64,000 nucleotides of DNA from Cunninghamia lanceolata (lineage: Eukaryota > Streptophyta > Pinopsida > Cupressales > Cupressaceae), in NCBI GenBank assembly GCA_027924645.1, contig BSBN01001225.1, positions 15,270,001 to 15,334,000 of the forward strand. The letters are read 5' to 3'. Positions within the stretch are counted from its first letter, which is position 1; each line of letters begins with the position of its first letter. Position numbers and translations under genes: made by a program. Below the pieces are notes generated by a model. It saw only the letters and a program-made list of their open reading frames with translations, did not search any database and had not been told where the DNA came from. Below are positions 10,974-20,640 of this stretch, one piece after another.

Positions 10974-12310
10974 TATACATTGTTTATAATATAATGAATA
11001 ATTATATATCAAATATTAATATAAATTATTTTTAAGATTGATTTTAATTTATTGATATATAATCTATTTATTGTAAATAACTATGAATAATTAATTAAAG
11101 TTATTAATATATATAAATATAAATTGCTTATAATATAATAATTAATTATATATGGAATATTAATATAAATTATTTTTAAGATATACATATACATAGAATT
11201 TCTTGTTGTAGAGCCATTTAACAAAACTATATCTTGTTAGCCGATAGGAAAAGAATGGAAAAACTGGTGCTTGCAAACTTTGATTCAATAGCAATTAAAA
11301 CTGTATCTTGTTAGCTGATTAAAAAAGAAAGGTTCTTAAAGTTGTTTTTAATGTACAACTTTCTAAAGAATCAGAAAAATCATCCAGTTTAGTGGTCAAA
11401 CAATCAATAGCAATTTTACACCTCATCCATATTTAAAAATGAATATTTTTCTTATTTTTATTGGACAAAATTAACATTTGATTGTTGAATTGGATTATAT
11501 TTATAAATAGCTAATCAAATATATGGTCATAGTGCTTTATAAGATAATCCATTCTTTACTCAATTAGATTGAGAGATTTCAAGGCATTCTGATTTCCCCT
11601 TGAGATGGTCATAGTGCTTTATCAAAAAAATTGTAACCATATACCTCTGAGAACCTTATGAAGCCATAGAGATTATTTTGGATTATTGTGACTATCCTTC
11701 CACCACAAAAACCAACTTTTCATCTGTAACAATTTGATTTGCTTAGACTTAATTTTTCCTATATCTTTGAACTCAAAAAGAAAAAACACTGAGTAAATAT
11801 AAAATAGATGTGATTTAATCACAAATCTACCTACAATATTATAAGAAAGAGATGTGATTTAGTAATAGGGAGAATTTTTTTTCCTAAATTAGGTTGTCAT
11901 TCTTGTTGTTAAATTTAAAAAAAAAACTTTAAAATAGAGAATGAGTTGATGCATTTCCTTTCAATAGAACAATACAAATGAACATAAAAGGATAAAAGAC
12001 TATGTTATGATTTATACATGTCCACAAGATGAAGCGCAAAAGGCACCAAATAGATTTAGCAAACTCATTAGAAAATAAAAACACTTCACTATCTCATTTG
12101 AGTGGAGTTTCTCTTTGTGTGATCATTTGACAAGATGAAGCTTATCAAATTAGGATAAGAATGTTGTTATCCATGCTTATGATGATAAATATTTGGGATA
12201 ATGTCATCTATAATACAAGGGATATTAACGTAAGAGATCATATCACCTCTATTGCTTCATCCTTAAAGGAATGATAGTTAATGTAGGGAAAGGCAGAGTA
12301 ATTCCATCCA
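10974..12310. other. AT-rich intergenic DNA, no gene seen
   Basis: Alternating TATATTAATATAAATTAT-type sequence (10980-11190), then low-complexity DNA. The only structure I can support is the small inverted-repeat element at 11379-11497. Confidence 0.6.
11379..11497. mobile_element. MITE-like inverted-repeat element, diverged copy
   Basis: Left end ATCATCCAGTTTAGTGGTCA and right end, read on the other strand, ATAATCCAATTCAAC pair imperfectly. The interior shares TGGTCAAACAATCAAT and ATTTTTATTGGACAAAATT with the better preserved copy at 25076-25178, so the two look like members of one short non-autonomous family. Confidence 0.45.
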
Positions 12311-12320
12311 CTATATAGAC

Positions 12321-12590
12321 CCCAATGGCTGGGATATAGTTCTTGATGCTATGTCCAGAGATCTCGTATTGATCCCAATGGCTGGGATATAGTTCTCGAT
12401 ACTGGGTCTAGAGATCTTGTTTTGATCCCAATGGCTGGGAAATAGTTCCCGAGGTTGGATCTGAGACTCCGTGTATATACCCCAAGGGCTAAGGACTAAG
12501 TTTCCCAAAGCTGGATCCGAGACTCCGTGTATAGACCCCAAGGGCTAGGGACTAAGTTTCTCGAGGCTGGGTCTAGGGATGGTTTCCCCG
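12321..12590. repeat. 53-56-bp minisatellite, five units
   Basis: CCCAATGGCTGGGA or CCCAAGGGCTAGGG starts at 12321, 12374, 12427, 12481 and 12537. Each unit continues with a TCTAGAGATCT or GAGACTCCGTGTATA segment. The 76-codon minus-strand ORF over it is a shadow of the repeat. Confidence 0.88.
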
Positions 12591-12593
12591 CAT

Positions 12594-12713
12594 ACGAATG
12601 TATAGGTCAATCTTTTTATTTAAAAAATATATATTTTTAGTAGTGCACTATGAAAGGTTTTCTTCTTGTGATTCATGCAAATAAAATCTTTCAAGGCAAC
12701 CAAAAAGGATGTC
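12594..12713 (+). repeat. duplicated segment, copy A1
   Basis: TAGGTCAATCTTTTTATTTA through GGTTTTCTTCTTGTGATTCA to AATAAAATCTTTCAAGG matches 14424-14552. The second copy has gained a long TA run in the middle. Confidence 0.8.
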
Positions 12714-12888
12714 ATTCTGATGAGAACTAGGTGTCAAATTTCAAACCTTGCCATCTTTTTGAATTAAGAATTTTAGTATTAAATATGGTGTGCTTGTCAC
12801 TTGCAAGGGACAGAAAGCAAGCCAATTTAGTTGTTTTTCTATCAATCTGTAAATGGATATTTACTCATAATGTATGGCTCGAGTTGTT

Positions 12889-13194
12889 GACAACCAAAAT
12901 GAAAATCACTAATTCTCAGCTCTTTGATAATATAAGGCTTCTAGCCATTTTTTTAATAGCAAAGCATCAAAATAACTACAAAATGCAATCTATATTAATT
13001 TGGGCTTCAGGTAATGGATCAACAATTGCACTTCAGGTAATGGAAAACAACTACATTTTGAAGTATTAGAAATCTTTTACATATTTATTTGCATACTAAA
13101 AATTCAAAATGTTCTAAAGTTCTGAATTCCATAAATATTCAAAGACAGTGGAATCATTACTAGGGTTCCTCATAGAACCATGTGTGTTCTTTGT
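12889..13194 (+). repeat. duplicated segment, copy B1 (about 300 bp)
   Basis: From GTTGACAACCAAAATGA to AGGGTTCCTCATAGAA and TGTTCTTTG it matches 16217-16480 with only scattered differences and one short deletion. It lies just upstream of the PPR pseudogene. Confidence 0.85.
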
Positions 13195-13284
13195 TGAATT
13201 GGCACAAAGCTTCATATAATACATGCAATACAATATTTTAAATTTTATTTTTAGCTGACAAAAATGTAAACTATTTGAAAGCAC

Positions 13285-14102
13285 TGCTTCTCTCCTTTCT
13301 AAAACCTATATTTCTTGCCTGCGAATATGTGCCAACATCAAACAGTTGAACCAAGCCCATGCCCAACTCATTATAAATGGATACAAAGACAACAGATTAT
13401 TAGATGCCAAACTGTTGAACATTTACATACTACACGACAGTCTTGAAAATGCTCGCCTGGTTTTTGACAAAATATAGAACCCAGACATATCCATATGGAA
13501 TACAATGCTTAGGGCATATGCCAACAATGGCCAATAGAAAGAAGTTCTTAATCATTATTACATGATGGGAGAGATAGGTTTACAACCAAACAAATTCACA
13601 TTCCCCTGTGTTTTCAAAGCATGCGCTTCTTTGTCAACTCTGCAACAAGGCAGAGAAATTTGGGATGATATTGTGAGAAGTGGGTTTGAATCTGATGTTT
13701 TTGTGTGCAGTGCTCTTGTCATTATTTGTAGGGACTGCTCCAGTAGATGCATATGAAAAATGTGGGAATTTTGAGATTGCACGCTCGGTGTTTGACAAAA
13801 TGCCTCAGTGAAATTTCATATCATGGAATGTTATGATTGCAAGGTATGCCCCGAATGGAAAACTTTGCAAAGCCTTAGAGCTCTTTAGAAAATTGGAGAC
13901 TTGCAATATGAAACCTAATTTGGCTACCATTTCAACTCTACTCTTGGCTTCTTCCCATTTAGCTAATCTCAAATCAGGCAGAGAAATCCATTCTTATATA
14001 ATAAAGAGAAGATTTAAATCAGATGTTTCTATGGGAAGTGCCCTTGTAAGTATGTACTCAAAATGTAGTTGTGTGGAGGATGCATACAAAGTGTTTGAAT
14101 GA
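13285..14102 (+). pseudogene. pentatricopeptide repeat (PPR) gene remnant
   Basis: PPR proteins bind organellar RNA through tandem 35-residue helical pairs; plants have hundreds. Here several repeats can be read in order. After a degraded N-terminal region with ANIKQLNQAHAQLI-like sequence and ARLVFDKI comes LQPNKFTFPCVFKACASLST (from about 13580) and FESDVFVCSALV. A frameshifted unit YEKCGNFEIARSVFDKMPQ follows (13752-13808), then NFISWNVMIARYAPNGKLCKALELFRKL and MKPNLATISTLLLASS. It ends ALVSMYSKCSCVEDAYKVFE at 14102. The alternation of CSALV/MYxKCG and SWNxMIxxYA marks the PLS class. Stops at 13478, 13536, 13809 and 14100 and frameshifts near 13560 and 13735 make it a pseudogene; the C-terminal half is missing. 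Confidence 0.85.
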
Positions 14103-14423
14103 ATAATTTATTTTGCAAACAAAGCAAGGGATATGAGATTTGGCTTTACACTTGCCAGTGGCATTTGTTTAAGGGTTTCATTCACGTATAACAATGGATT
14201 CTCCTACAAATATCATCCCAATAAAGTGGGTTTCTTATATTTCTATTATTGACTCGTAGTTAGGGTATTGGAATTTGAAGTAATTACTAATTTATGCATT
14301 TGTTGGCCAGGGAATGTGATTTTGGTCGTAGCCTTCATACATCTCTTGGGCAACACAAATAGTGGAAGGATTATAGTAGCTTTTGAGGTTATGTCGCTTT
14401 CTCTGCTGAAACACAACTAGAGG
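14103..14423. other. no gene seen after the PPR remnant
   Basis: No continuation of PPR repeats and no long ORF. It ends where copy A2 of the local duplication begins. Confidence 0.5.
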
Positions 14424-14455
14424 GTATAGATGTACAGGTCAATCTTTTTATTTAA

Positions 14456-14503
<48 letters not shown>

Positions 14504-14552
14504 TGTAAAGGTTTTCTTCTTATGATGCATGCAAATAAAATCTTTCAAGGAC
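14424..14552 (+). repeat. duplicated segment, copy A2, with (TA)n at 14459-14502
   Basis: Same sequence as 12594-12713 but with about 20 TA dinucleotides inserted after TTTAAAAAATATATA. The flanking GGTTTTCTTCTTATGATGCA and AATAAAATCTTTCAAGG are kept. Confidence 0.85.
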
Positions 14553-14815
14553 CATCAGAGATGGTGGTTTGGTGTTACAGAATGGATCGCTGTCCTGCGA
14601 TCATGTCAATCATTTGTCTTCGTCTTGATCCGTGAATTTATAACTCTGGTTATAACAAGGAGGAAGAAGAGTTTTAGAGCGGCAATCGCTATTAGCAGCT
14701 CCCGTGTGTGTCTCCAAGGCTATGTATTGTAATGACACCTTCTATTGTAAATTGTTTTTCTAATGTTTATTTTGAAATATCAATAGCTATGGAAGCTTAT
14801 AACTGATAAAAAAAT
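14553..14815 (+). other. possible non-LTR retrotransposon 3' end
   Basis: Begins ACCATCAGAGATGGTGG and ends TTATAACTGATAAAAAAATAATAATAAAAA. Plant L1-type LINE tails often end in a similar TATC/GAT-A-run. A 67-codon ORF spans it without recognisable RT motifs. Weak evidence; it could be plain intergenic DNA. Confidence 0.25.
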
Positions 14816-14887
14816 AATAATAAAAATCCATGCGCATGCTTCTATTAAATCATTGTAGAGTTTAATGGGACAAGGAACTGCTAAATT

Positions 14888-15184
14888 CTCTTCGATTAAT
14901 AGAAGGAAATTAATCCCAAGATCATTACACCCATCCACTAAGTTTATTTGGTTGGGAAGTTCTATAATAATCTTAGGTCACTTTGGCTCTTCGATTAATA
15001 GAAGGAAATTAATCCCAAGATCATTACACCCATCCACTAAGTTTATTTGGTTGGGAAGTTCTATAATAATCTTAGGTCACTTTGGCTCTTCGATTAATAG
15101 AAGGAAATTAATCCCAAGATCATTACACCCATCCACTAAGTTTATTTGGTTGGGAAGTTCTATAATAATCTTAGGTCGCTTTGG
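14888..15184 (+). repeat. 99-bp tandem repeat, three nearly identical units
   Basis: CTCTTCGATTAATAGAAGG starts at 14888, 14987 and 15086, exactly 99 bases apart. The units are almost identical (one CAC to CGC change at the end). Because 99 is a multiple of three, the array keeps an open frame of three 33-residue repeats (core SSINRRKLIPRSLHPSTK), ATG at 14865. The near identity shows a recent expansion. Whether the frame is translated is unknown. Confidence 0.9.
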
Positions 15185-15192
15185 TAATTGGG

Positions 15193-15380
15193 AGCGTTCA
15201 CAGTTTTAATATTCTTCTAATAACCGTTTTAATATTCTTCTAATTAAAATGATTGCGTTCACAGTTTTAATATTCTTGTAATCATAGTTTTAATAATCTT
15301 GTAATTAAAAAGATTGCGTTCACAGTTTTAATATTCTTCTAATCACAGTTTTAATATTCTTCTAATTAAAAAGATTTAAA
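15193..15380 (+). repeat. 62-bp tandem repeat, three units
   Basis: GCGTTCACAGTTTTAATATTC at 15193, 15255 and 15316. Each unit contains a second, shorter copy of AGTTTTAATATTCTTCTAAT. Diverged remnants continue to about 15540. Confidence 0.85.
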
Positions 15381-15540
15381 ATCTTTTAACTCAAATATTA
15401 TTAAATGTTATTGATTTAAAAATAAAATTGTTAATATTAATAATGTATTGGGTAGTTAACAGTTAAGAATGATTTTAATATTCTTTTAATTAAAAAGATT
15501 TCAAATCTTCTAAGTCAAATATTATTAAATGTTATTATTT

Positions 15541-16216
15541 AAAAAAACAATTGTTCGGACCAACAGACAGGAATTGCACAATTTTTATGTGTTCTTTTAA
15601 TGGTTTTGTGGGCAATTGAATTCTATAGAATATGTTAACCCCTTATGTGTAAAACTGTGTTGGATTCGCATGGTTTGGCATCTGACATTGGTTGTTCTAG
15701 CGCGTCCTATGATGAGTCCTTATATATATAGTTACTTGTAGTTTCATGAATTATGGTTTAGACCATGACAACAGCAGCTTACCCTTCTTGCCAAACTACA
15801 CTTGGTTCCACTGCCCACATTGTGAATTTGCATACCAAGGTCTATTCTTATGTGCAGGCAAGTACCCACATGAAAATTAGTGTTGTTTGGCCACATAGCT
15901 GGTTCCCTTACACCTCTAGACTGCACTTGTTACACCATCCATATTATGAATATGTACATCAGAACACGTTCTTATATGCAGTTGAACACCCTTATGGTAG
16001 CGCAGAAACCCTGCCTGATCACTCATGGGAGAACAAAAACCCTACCCACTCCTACCCACTCACTCATGGAAGAGCGGAAACCATGCCCACTCGCTCATGG
16101 ATGAGTAGAAACCCTGAACTTGGTTCCTTCCCAAATAGTTGTAGTTGTACGAAGAGATTAGGAGCTGCTAGAATCATAACATACTATTCGAGTTAAAATG
16201 TTGAGGATTTGACCTG
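15541..16216 (+). other. short ORFs over a degenerate repeat, no known gene
   Basis: A 143-codon plus-strand ORF (15765-16196) overlaps a 74-codon one. Two diverged ~115-bp blocks (about 15775 and 15900) and a repeated CCCACTCACTCATGGAAGAG-like motif (16015-16110) explain most of the openness. No domain recognised and no splice pattern that I trust. Confidence 0.35.
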
Positions 16217-16480
16217 TTGACAACCAAAATGAGAATCAGTTTTAATAGCAAAGCATCAAAATAACTGCAAAATACAATCTATATTAATTTGGGCTTCAGG
16301 TAATGGATCAACAATTGCACTTCAAGTAATGGATAAACAACTGCATTTTGATGTATTAGAAATCTTTTACATATTTATTTGCATACTAAAAAATAAAAAT
16401 GTTCTGAAGTTATGAGTTCCATAAATGTTCAAAGACAGTGGAATCATTACTAGGGTTCCTCATAGAATCACTTGTGTTCT
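16217..16480 (+). repeat. duplicated segment, copy B2
   Basis: Matches 12889-13194 from GTTGACAACCAAAATGAG to CTTGTGTTCTTTG, lacking an internal piece of about 35 bases. It lies just upstream of the PAM16-like exon. Confidence 0.85.
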
Positions 16481-16564
16481 TTGTTTCCCTTAGGATTTGA
16501 TTAGTGTGCATAGTTATCTGTTGCATGCATGTAGAATTCTTACTTAAGCATAGAAAATTTTCAG

Positions 16565-16698
16565 ATGCCTCAAAGATAGGTGTTGCTCAAGAAGCAATGC
16601 AGGATGTTGTTTGCAAAACCAGTAAAGCCATGAAAGAACAGGAAGCCAGACAAATTTTAGGTGTCAGTGAACAAACTTCATGGAAAAAAATTTTGCAA
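16565..16698 (+). pseudogene. PAM16: isolated exon of PAM16/TIM16 (mitochondrial import motor)
   Basis: PAM16 (TIM16) is a J-like protein of the presequence translocase motor at the mitochondrial inner membrane. The stretch starts after a TTTTCAG acceptor and ends at a GTTAGT donor. It reads, in one frame, DASKIGVAQEAMQD, then TSKAMKEQEARQILGVSEQ and TSWKKILQ. In the plant protein ASKxGVAQE, MxxxEARQILGV and SWEEIxQ occur in this order, and an exon end after ...ILQ fits my memory of the plant gene. I find no upstream mitochondrial N-terminal exon and no downstream exon (KYDxLFE...) before 17766, so this looks like a captured or left-over exon. A gene with very long introns reaching outside the searched stretch cannot be excluded. 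Confidence 0.7.
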
Positions 16699-16725
16699 GT
16701 TAGTTGGAAAGTTCTATTCACATAA

Positions 16726-17193
16726 TAATTAAATTTTAATAAAGTATGAATGAGCAGATGTGCTTATGTCCTAACAATGCATTTTTCCATGTTACTTGAA
16801 TTTGATAGCTAACTCTTGTTGCTTTAATATATTGATGGACATTCAATACTTCAAGTGCAGTAGTGCTTTTGTCTAATAAACAGATTATGACCTAAACGTT
16901 TCAGTTTGGTTTTTTAGGCACCTTTAAATTTGTAAATTTCATCTGTCTAACCTTATCCACTACTCTGTTGCGCACAAATTCAGTGCAACTGCTAGTTATT
17001 TAATTGGCCGGCTTAAAAACTATTTCCTTATTTTAACCTTTTTTACTTTTTTAATTTAATTGGCCGGTTTTTTTAGGTGGGCTTGCATTTGTACAAACAT
17101 GCGATAAACCTGTCTCACGCTTGAAAACCGGTTTTGTTCGTCGGAAAACATGTGGTAAACCTCCCTGAAAAATTGTCTCACGCCCTAAAAAAA
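16726..17193. other. no gene seen; short direct repeats
   Basis: TTTAATTGGCCGG occurs at about 16998 and 17056, and ACTATTTCCTTATTTTAACC at about 17019, the latter shared with 7829. It could be the 5' region of the small ORF that follows. Confidence 0.4.
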
Positions 17194-17475
17194 ATGCCTG
17201 CTGCCAGGAAATTTTATAAACTCGTCGGTTTTTTAATTTTCTTACTGTTGTTTAAAACGGGGGAGATTTTCGCAAGCCGGCGAATGACTGCGCAGGAAAA
17301 TCAAATCATGGACGTCAAAATACATTATGACAATTTTAATTTATTACCCTTCACGTCAAATCCCCAGGCCGGTGGAAGTGACCTAATAGCGAGTGTAAAA
17401 TATGGGGATGAGAAGAGACTTGTTTCAATGGCTGTTAGCAAGCTGAATCCCTTTTCAAGTTCTGAAGCTTCGTAA
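17194..17475 (+). CDS. 93-residue ORF with signal-peptide-like start, unknown
   Basis: The ATG at 17194 sits in an A-rich start context. Residues 1-9 are basic (MPAARKFYK) and residues 10-20 form a hydrophobic core (LVGFLIFLLLF). A plausible signal-peptidase site follows IFA at residue 27. The mature part is polar and ends KRLVSMAVSKLNPFSSS-EAS. This layout resembles plant small secreted peptide precursors with a C-terminal conserved motif, but the end does not match the CLE, CEP, PSY or RGF consensus that I know. There are no Cys pairs. It may equally be a chance ORF. An upstream TTG-started extension exists but has no support. Confidence 0.35.
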   Translation: MPAARKFYKLVGFLIFLLLFKTGEIFASRRMTAQENQIMDVKIHYDNFNLLPFTSNPQAGGSDLIASVKYGDEKRLVSMAVSKLNPFSSSEAS

Positions 17476-17761
17476 AGATGATCTACTAATGTTGTTCTCG
17501 AAGGGATTTGGAGTTAGAGCATAAACTCTGAGTAAGTACGAGATTTGAAATTTTTAGTTCTTTATTGTTTGGGTAAATATTTGAAAGAACAATATGATGG
17601 CCATGATTACAGGGTCCAATTGTATATATTAATTTTACACATCTTCAATTTATATTTGGTAATTTTGAATGAAGTTTAATTTTTGATAATAGTTTATTTG
17701 ACAAGTTTATTGTTTAAACTTAAGGTTTTAGATCTACATTATTAAATATGGTGTTACATCA
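17476..17761. other. no gene seen
   Basis: AT-rich DNA between the small ORF and the target duplication of the copia element. Confidence 0.5.
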
Positions 17762-17766
17762 GTATA
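17762..17766. other. target site duplication GTATA (left) of copia element 1
   Basis: GTATA directly precedes TGTTAGG at 17767 and recurs directly after the other LTR at 23109-23113, which fixes both element ends. Confidence 0.93.
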
Positions 17767-18046
17767 TGTTAGGACTGAAAGTAAAACTCAATTGCGGAAA
17801 GAGACAAGTAAAAACAGCGCACAGATGTAATTAGAAAGCAAACAGAAATAAGACACCAGATTTATCGTGGTTCACCAAACTTGGCTACATCCACACTAAG
17901 CAGAGGAATTGTTATTGATATTGAATTGTGTTTTACAATGAGATATCAAGCATATATAATGCTTCGTTATACATCACAAGAGGAATGTGAAAGGACAAGC
18001 AATTGGCGGGAAAAATAATGTGTCCGTTGGTCTTCATTTCCTTACA
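17767..18046 (-). repeat. 3' LTR of copia element 1
   Basis: 280 bp, TGTTAGG...CCTTACA on the plus strand. It matches 22829-23108 base for base apart from eight substitutions. Confidence 0.95.
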
Positions 18047-18111
18047 ATCTCCCACTTGAAGGTCAACGAATGCTGCAACTCGCCAATCATTCCCCTGCTC
18101 TAAACTTCTGA

Positions 18112-19611
18112 TTACTTCTTCTTAACCAAACCAAGAGAAGTCCTGGCACATTCAAACTTCTCTTTGGAAACAACCTTGGTGAAAATGTCTGCCGGATTGA
18201 CCTTTGTGTCAATTTTTACAACTTGTAACTTGCCCTCTTCAGCTACATGATGAATGAAATGAGCATGTATGTCGATATGCTTAGAACGGCGCTGAGATGA
18301 ATGATTATGAGCCATAAAAATGGCACTGCGACTATCACAAAATATAACATAGTCACTTTGTTGACATTTCAAATCACCAAACAACTGCTGTAACCAAATC
18401 ATCTCCCTAGCACCTTCGGAAAGAGCCATGTACTCAGCTTCGGCAGAAGAAAGAGCAACAGAATGTTGCAGCCTCGAGACCCAACTAATGGTAGCTCTAG
18501 CAAACATGAAAACATAGCCAGTAGTAGATCTCCGTTTATCTAAATCTCCGGCAAGATCAGAATCAGTAAAACCATGCAGCTGTACCTTATTGCCACCAAA
18601 ACACAAAGCATAATCAAAAGTACCTTTAAGATACCTTAATATCCATTTGACAGCTTCCTAATGAGGCTTACCGGGATTGCTCATGAACCTACTCACAACT
18701 CCCACTGCATGAGCAATATCGGGATGAGTGGAGATCATAGCATACATAATGCTACCAACAGCTGATGTATAAGGAACACCTTGCATAAACTCTTTATCCT
18801 CTTGTGTTTTTGGACACAAATCAGAAGATAAACAAAAATGGGCAGCAAGAGGAGTAGAAACAACCTTTGCATCAGCTATACCAAATCTGTCTACAACCTT
18901 GTCAATGTATGCCTTTTGTGACAACATGATCTCTTTCTTTTGTCTATCCCTAGTGATGGTCATTCCAAGAATCTTCTTGGCTGGGCCTAAGTCTTTCATA
19001 GCAAATCTCTTAGCTAATTGAGACTTTAATTCAGAAACAATCCTCATACTTGTACCGGCTACCAACATGTCATCAACGTAGAGCAAGAGAATGACAAACT
19101 CACCATTAGGAAGTCGCTTATAGTAGACACAAGGATCTGATTCACACCTCAAGAAGTTATGCTCAGTCATAAAGCGATCAAACTTGAGATACCATTGGCG
19201 CGGGGCTTGCTTGAGCCCATACAAGCTACGCTTCAATCTACAATAAAGATGTTCCAGTCCTTGTTTTTTAAATCCTTTCGGCTGTTCCATGTACAGTTCT
19301 TCATCAACATCACCATGTAAAAAAGTTGTCTTGACATCCAACTGATCAAGTTCAAGATCCCAAACTGCAACCAAACCCAAAACTGCTCGGATTGTGGTCA
19401 TTCTCACAACTGGTGAGAAAATCTCATTAAAATCTATGCCTTTCTGTTGATCATACCCTTTGACAACCAGTCTAGCGTGATAGCGCTTGTTGCCTCCATC
19501 TTCCTCTTTCAACTTGTATACCCAACAATTCTTCAAGGGTCTTCGATTAGGCGGAAGTGGCACTAAATCCCAAGTATTATTAGCCTGCAATGAACTCATT
19601 TCATCTTGCAT
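18112..19611 (-). pseudogene. reverse transcriptase and RNase H of copia element 1
   Basis: Ty1/copia-type reverse transcriptase (19611-18658) with the landmarks NNTWDLVPLP, LDVKTTFLHGDV, SLYGLKQAPRQWY and the catalytic YVDDM. RNase H follows (to 18112) with DSDLAGDLDKRRSTTGYVF, SSAEAEYMAL, FCDSRSAI and KHIDI, ending SLGLVKKK. A TAG at 18658-18660 separates the two where a Trp codon is expected (GKPH-stop-EAVKW), fitting TGG to TAG. Otherwise both domains are well preserved. Confidence 0.92.
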
Positions 19612-20640
19612 CGCCTCTTGCCATTTCGAAGAATCAACTGCCTTGCAAGCCTATTTATAGGTAGCTGGTTCAGGTTGATCAGAAATCAATGATTCTGGCT
19701 GTGCCTCCTCTGAATACAACAATTCATAATCTGAGAATTTGGAAGGATGTCTCCTCTCCCGGGTAGACCTCCTTAACTGAGAAACCTCCTGTTGCGAATT
19801 TGAGTCCTCCAAATTCATGTTCTGCAACTGACTTTGAACATTTTCTATTTGATTTTGCAAATTGGTCTCATAGCTCTGACTCTGCACACTTCCCTATTGC
19901 ACAGTCCCCTGTGCCTGCACATTTCCTTGTGCAATCTCTCCCATATGCTGCCTTTGCATATCTCTTGAAGGCATTGAAACTTCACCTTGTTCATGCGATG
20001 GAGAATGCCCTCCTATCTGGTGCGTGGAAGGCAGGTTCGTGGGATTTTAACCAAGCAGTTCATCATATAGGGGCAGCGTAATATCTCTGTTCTGTAGTGA
20101 TTGAAATCGCTGTTGTGTGGGAGTAGAGGAAGGTTGCGGTAAAAAAGAGGGAGGCATCGTTTGAGCTGATGATGATGGCGTTTCATGAGTAGAGGAAACC
20201 CCAAACGGTTGTGAGTTTAGAGTGGGATGTGTTAGACTAGGCAGCGATGTGACTATAGAAGGCTGCGGTGTTCTTTGAGGCAGCAGACTTGTTTGAGGAG
20301 GCAGCGTCTGTTTTGGTGAGGACAGTGATCCATACAAAGGCATCGAATTCATGGTTGAGGGTAGCGACTCACCCAAAGGAGGTTGCGTGGAATGTGCCAA
20401 AGGCATTGGATTTAAAAGGAGCTGTGTTTGAAACTAGGTTTGACCATCTATATGCTGCGTGGGAGTATGAGGCAGCTCGTTCTATATTGTATAGGCTACG
20501 TTTGTCCAAAGTTGGCAACATTAACAGGTTGCACACAAATATGTGAAGGGATGCTAGAATCCAAGGACTGTGAACATGTAGTCAGAGGCTGAGAAAAAGA
20601 AACACCATTGTCAAACAAATCAACAGATAAATAATCTTTT
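19612..20640 (-). pseudogene. integrase-RT linker of copia element 1, Pro/Ser/Gln-rich
   Basis: The frame 20406-20047 encodes a Pro/Ser/Thr/Gln-rich spacer. On the plus strand it consists of a degenerate repeat with the core GAGGCAGCG about every 25-35 bases. The frame 19887-19651 follows with a Gln/Asn-rich stretch and the basic motif RRSTRERRHPSKFSDYELLY, which usually precedes the copia RT. A TAG interrupts it at 19651. Plus-strand ORFs at 19800-20546 are shadows. Confidence 0.7.

Noticed and set aside
12311..12541. 76-codon minus-strand ORF with repeated SHWD/PLGSI units
   Set aside because: Product of the 53-56-bp minisatellite.
17767..18046. Terminal repeats as a possible DNA transposon end
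   Set aside because: They are direct, not inverted, repeats, with primer site, purine tract and a 5-bp duplication, so an LTR retrotransposon.
20047..20546. Plus-strand ORFs over the copia linker
   Set aside because: Opposite strand of the polyprotein linker; openness comes from the repeat.
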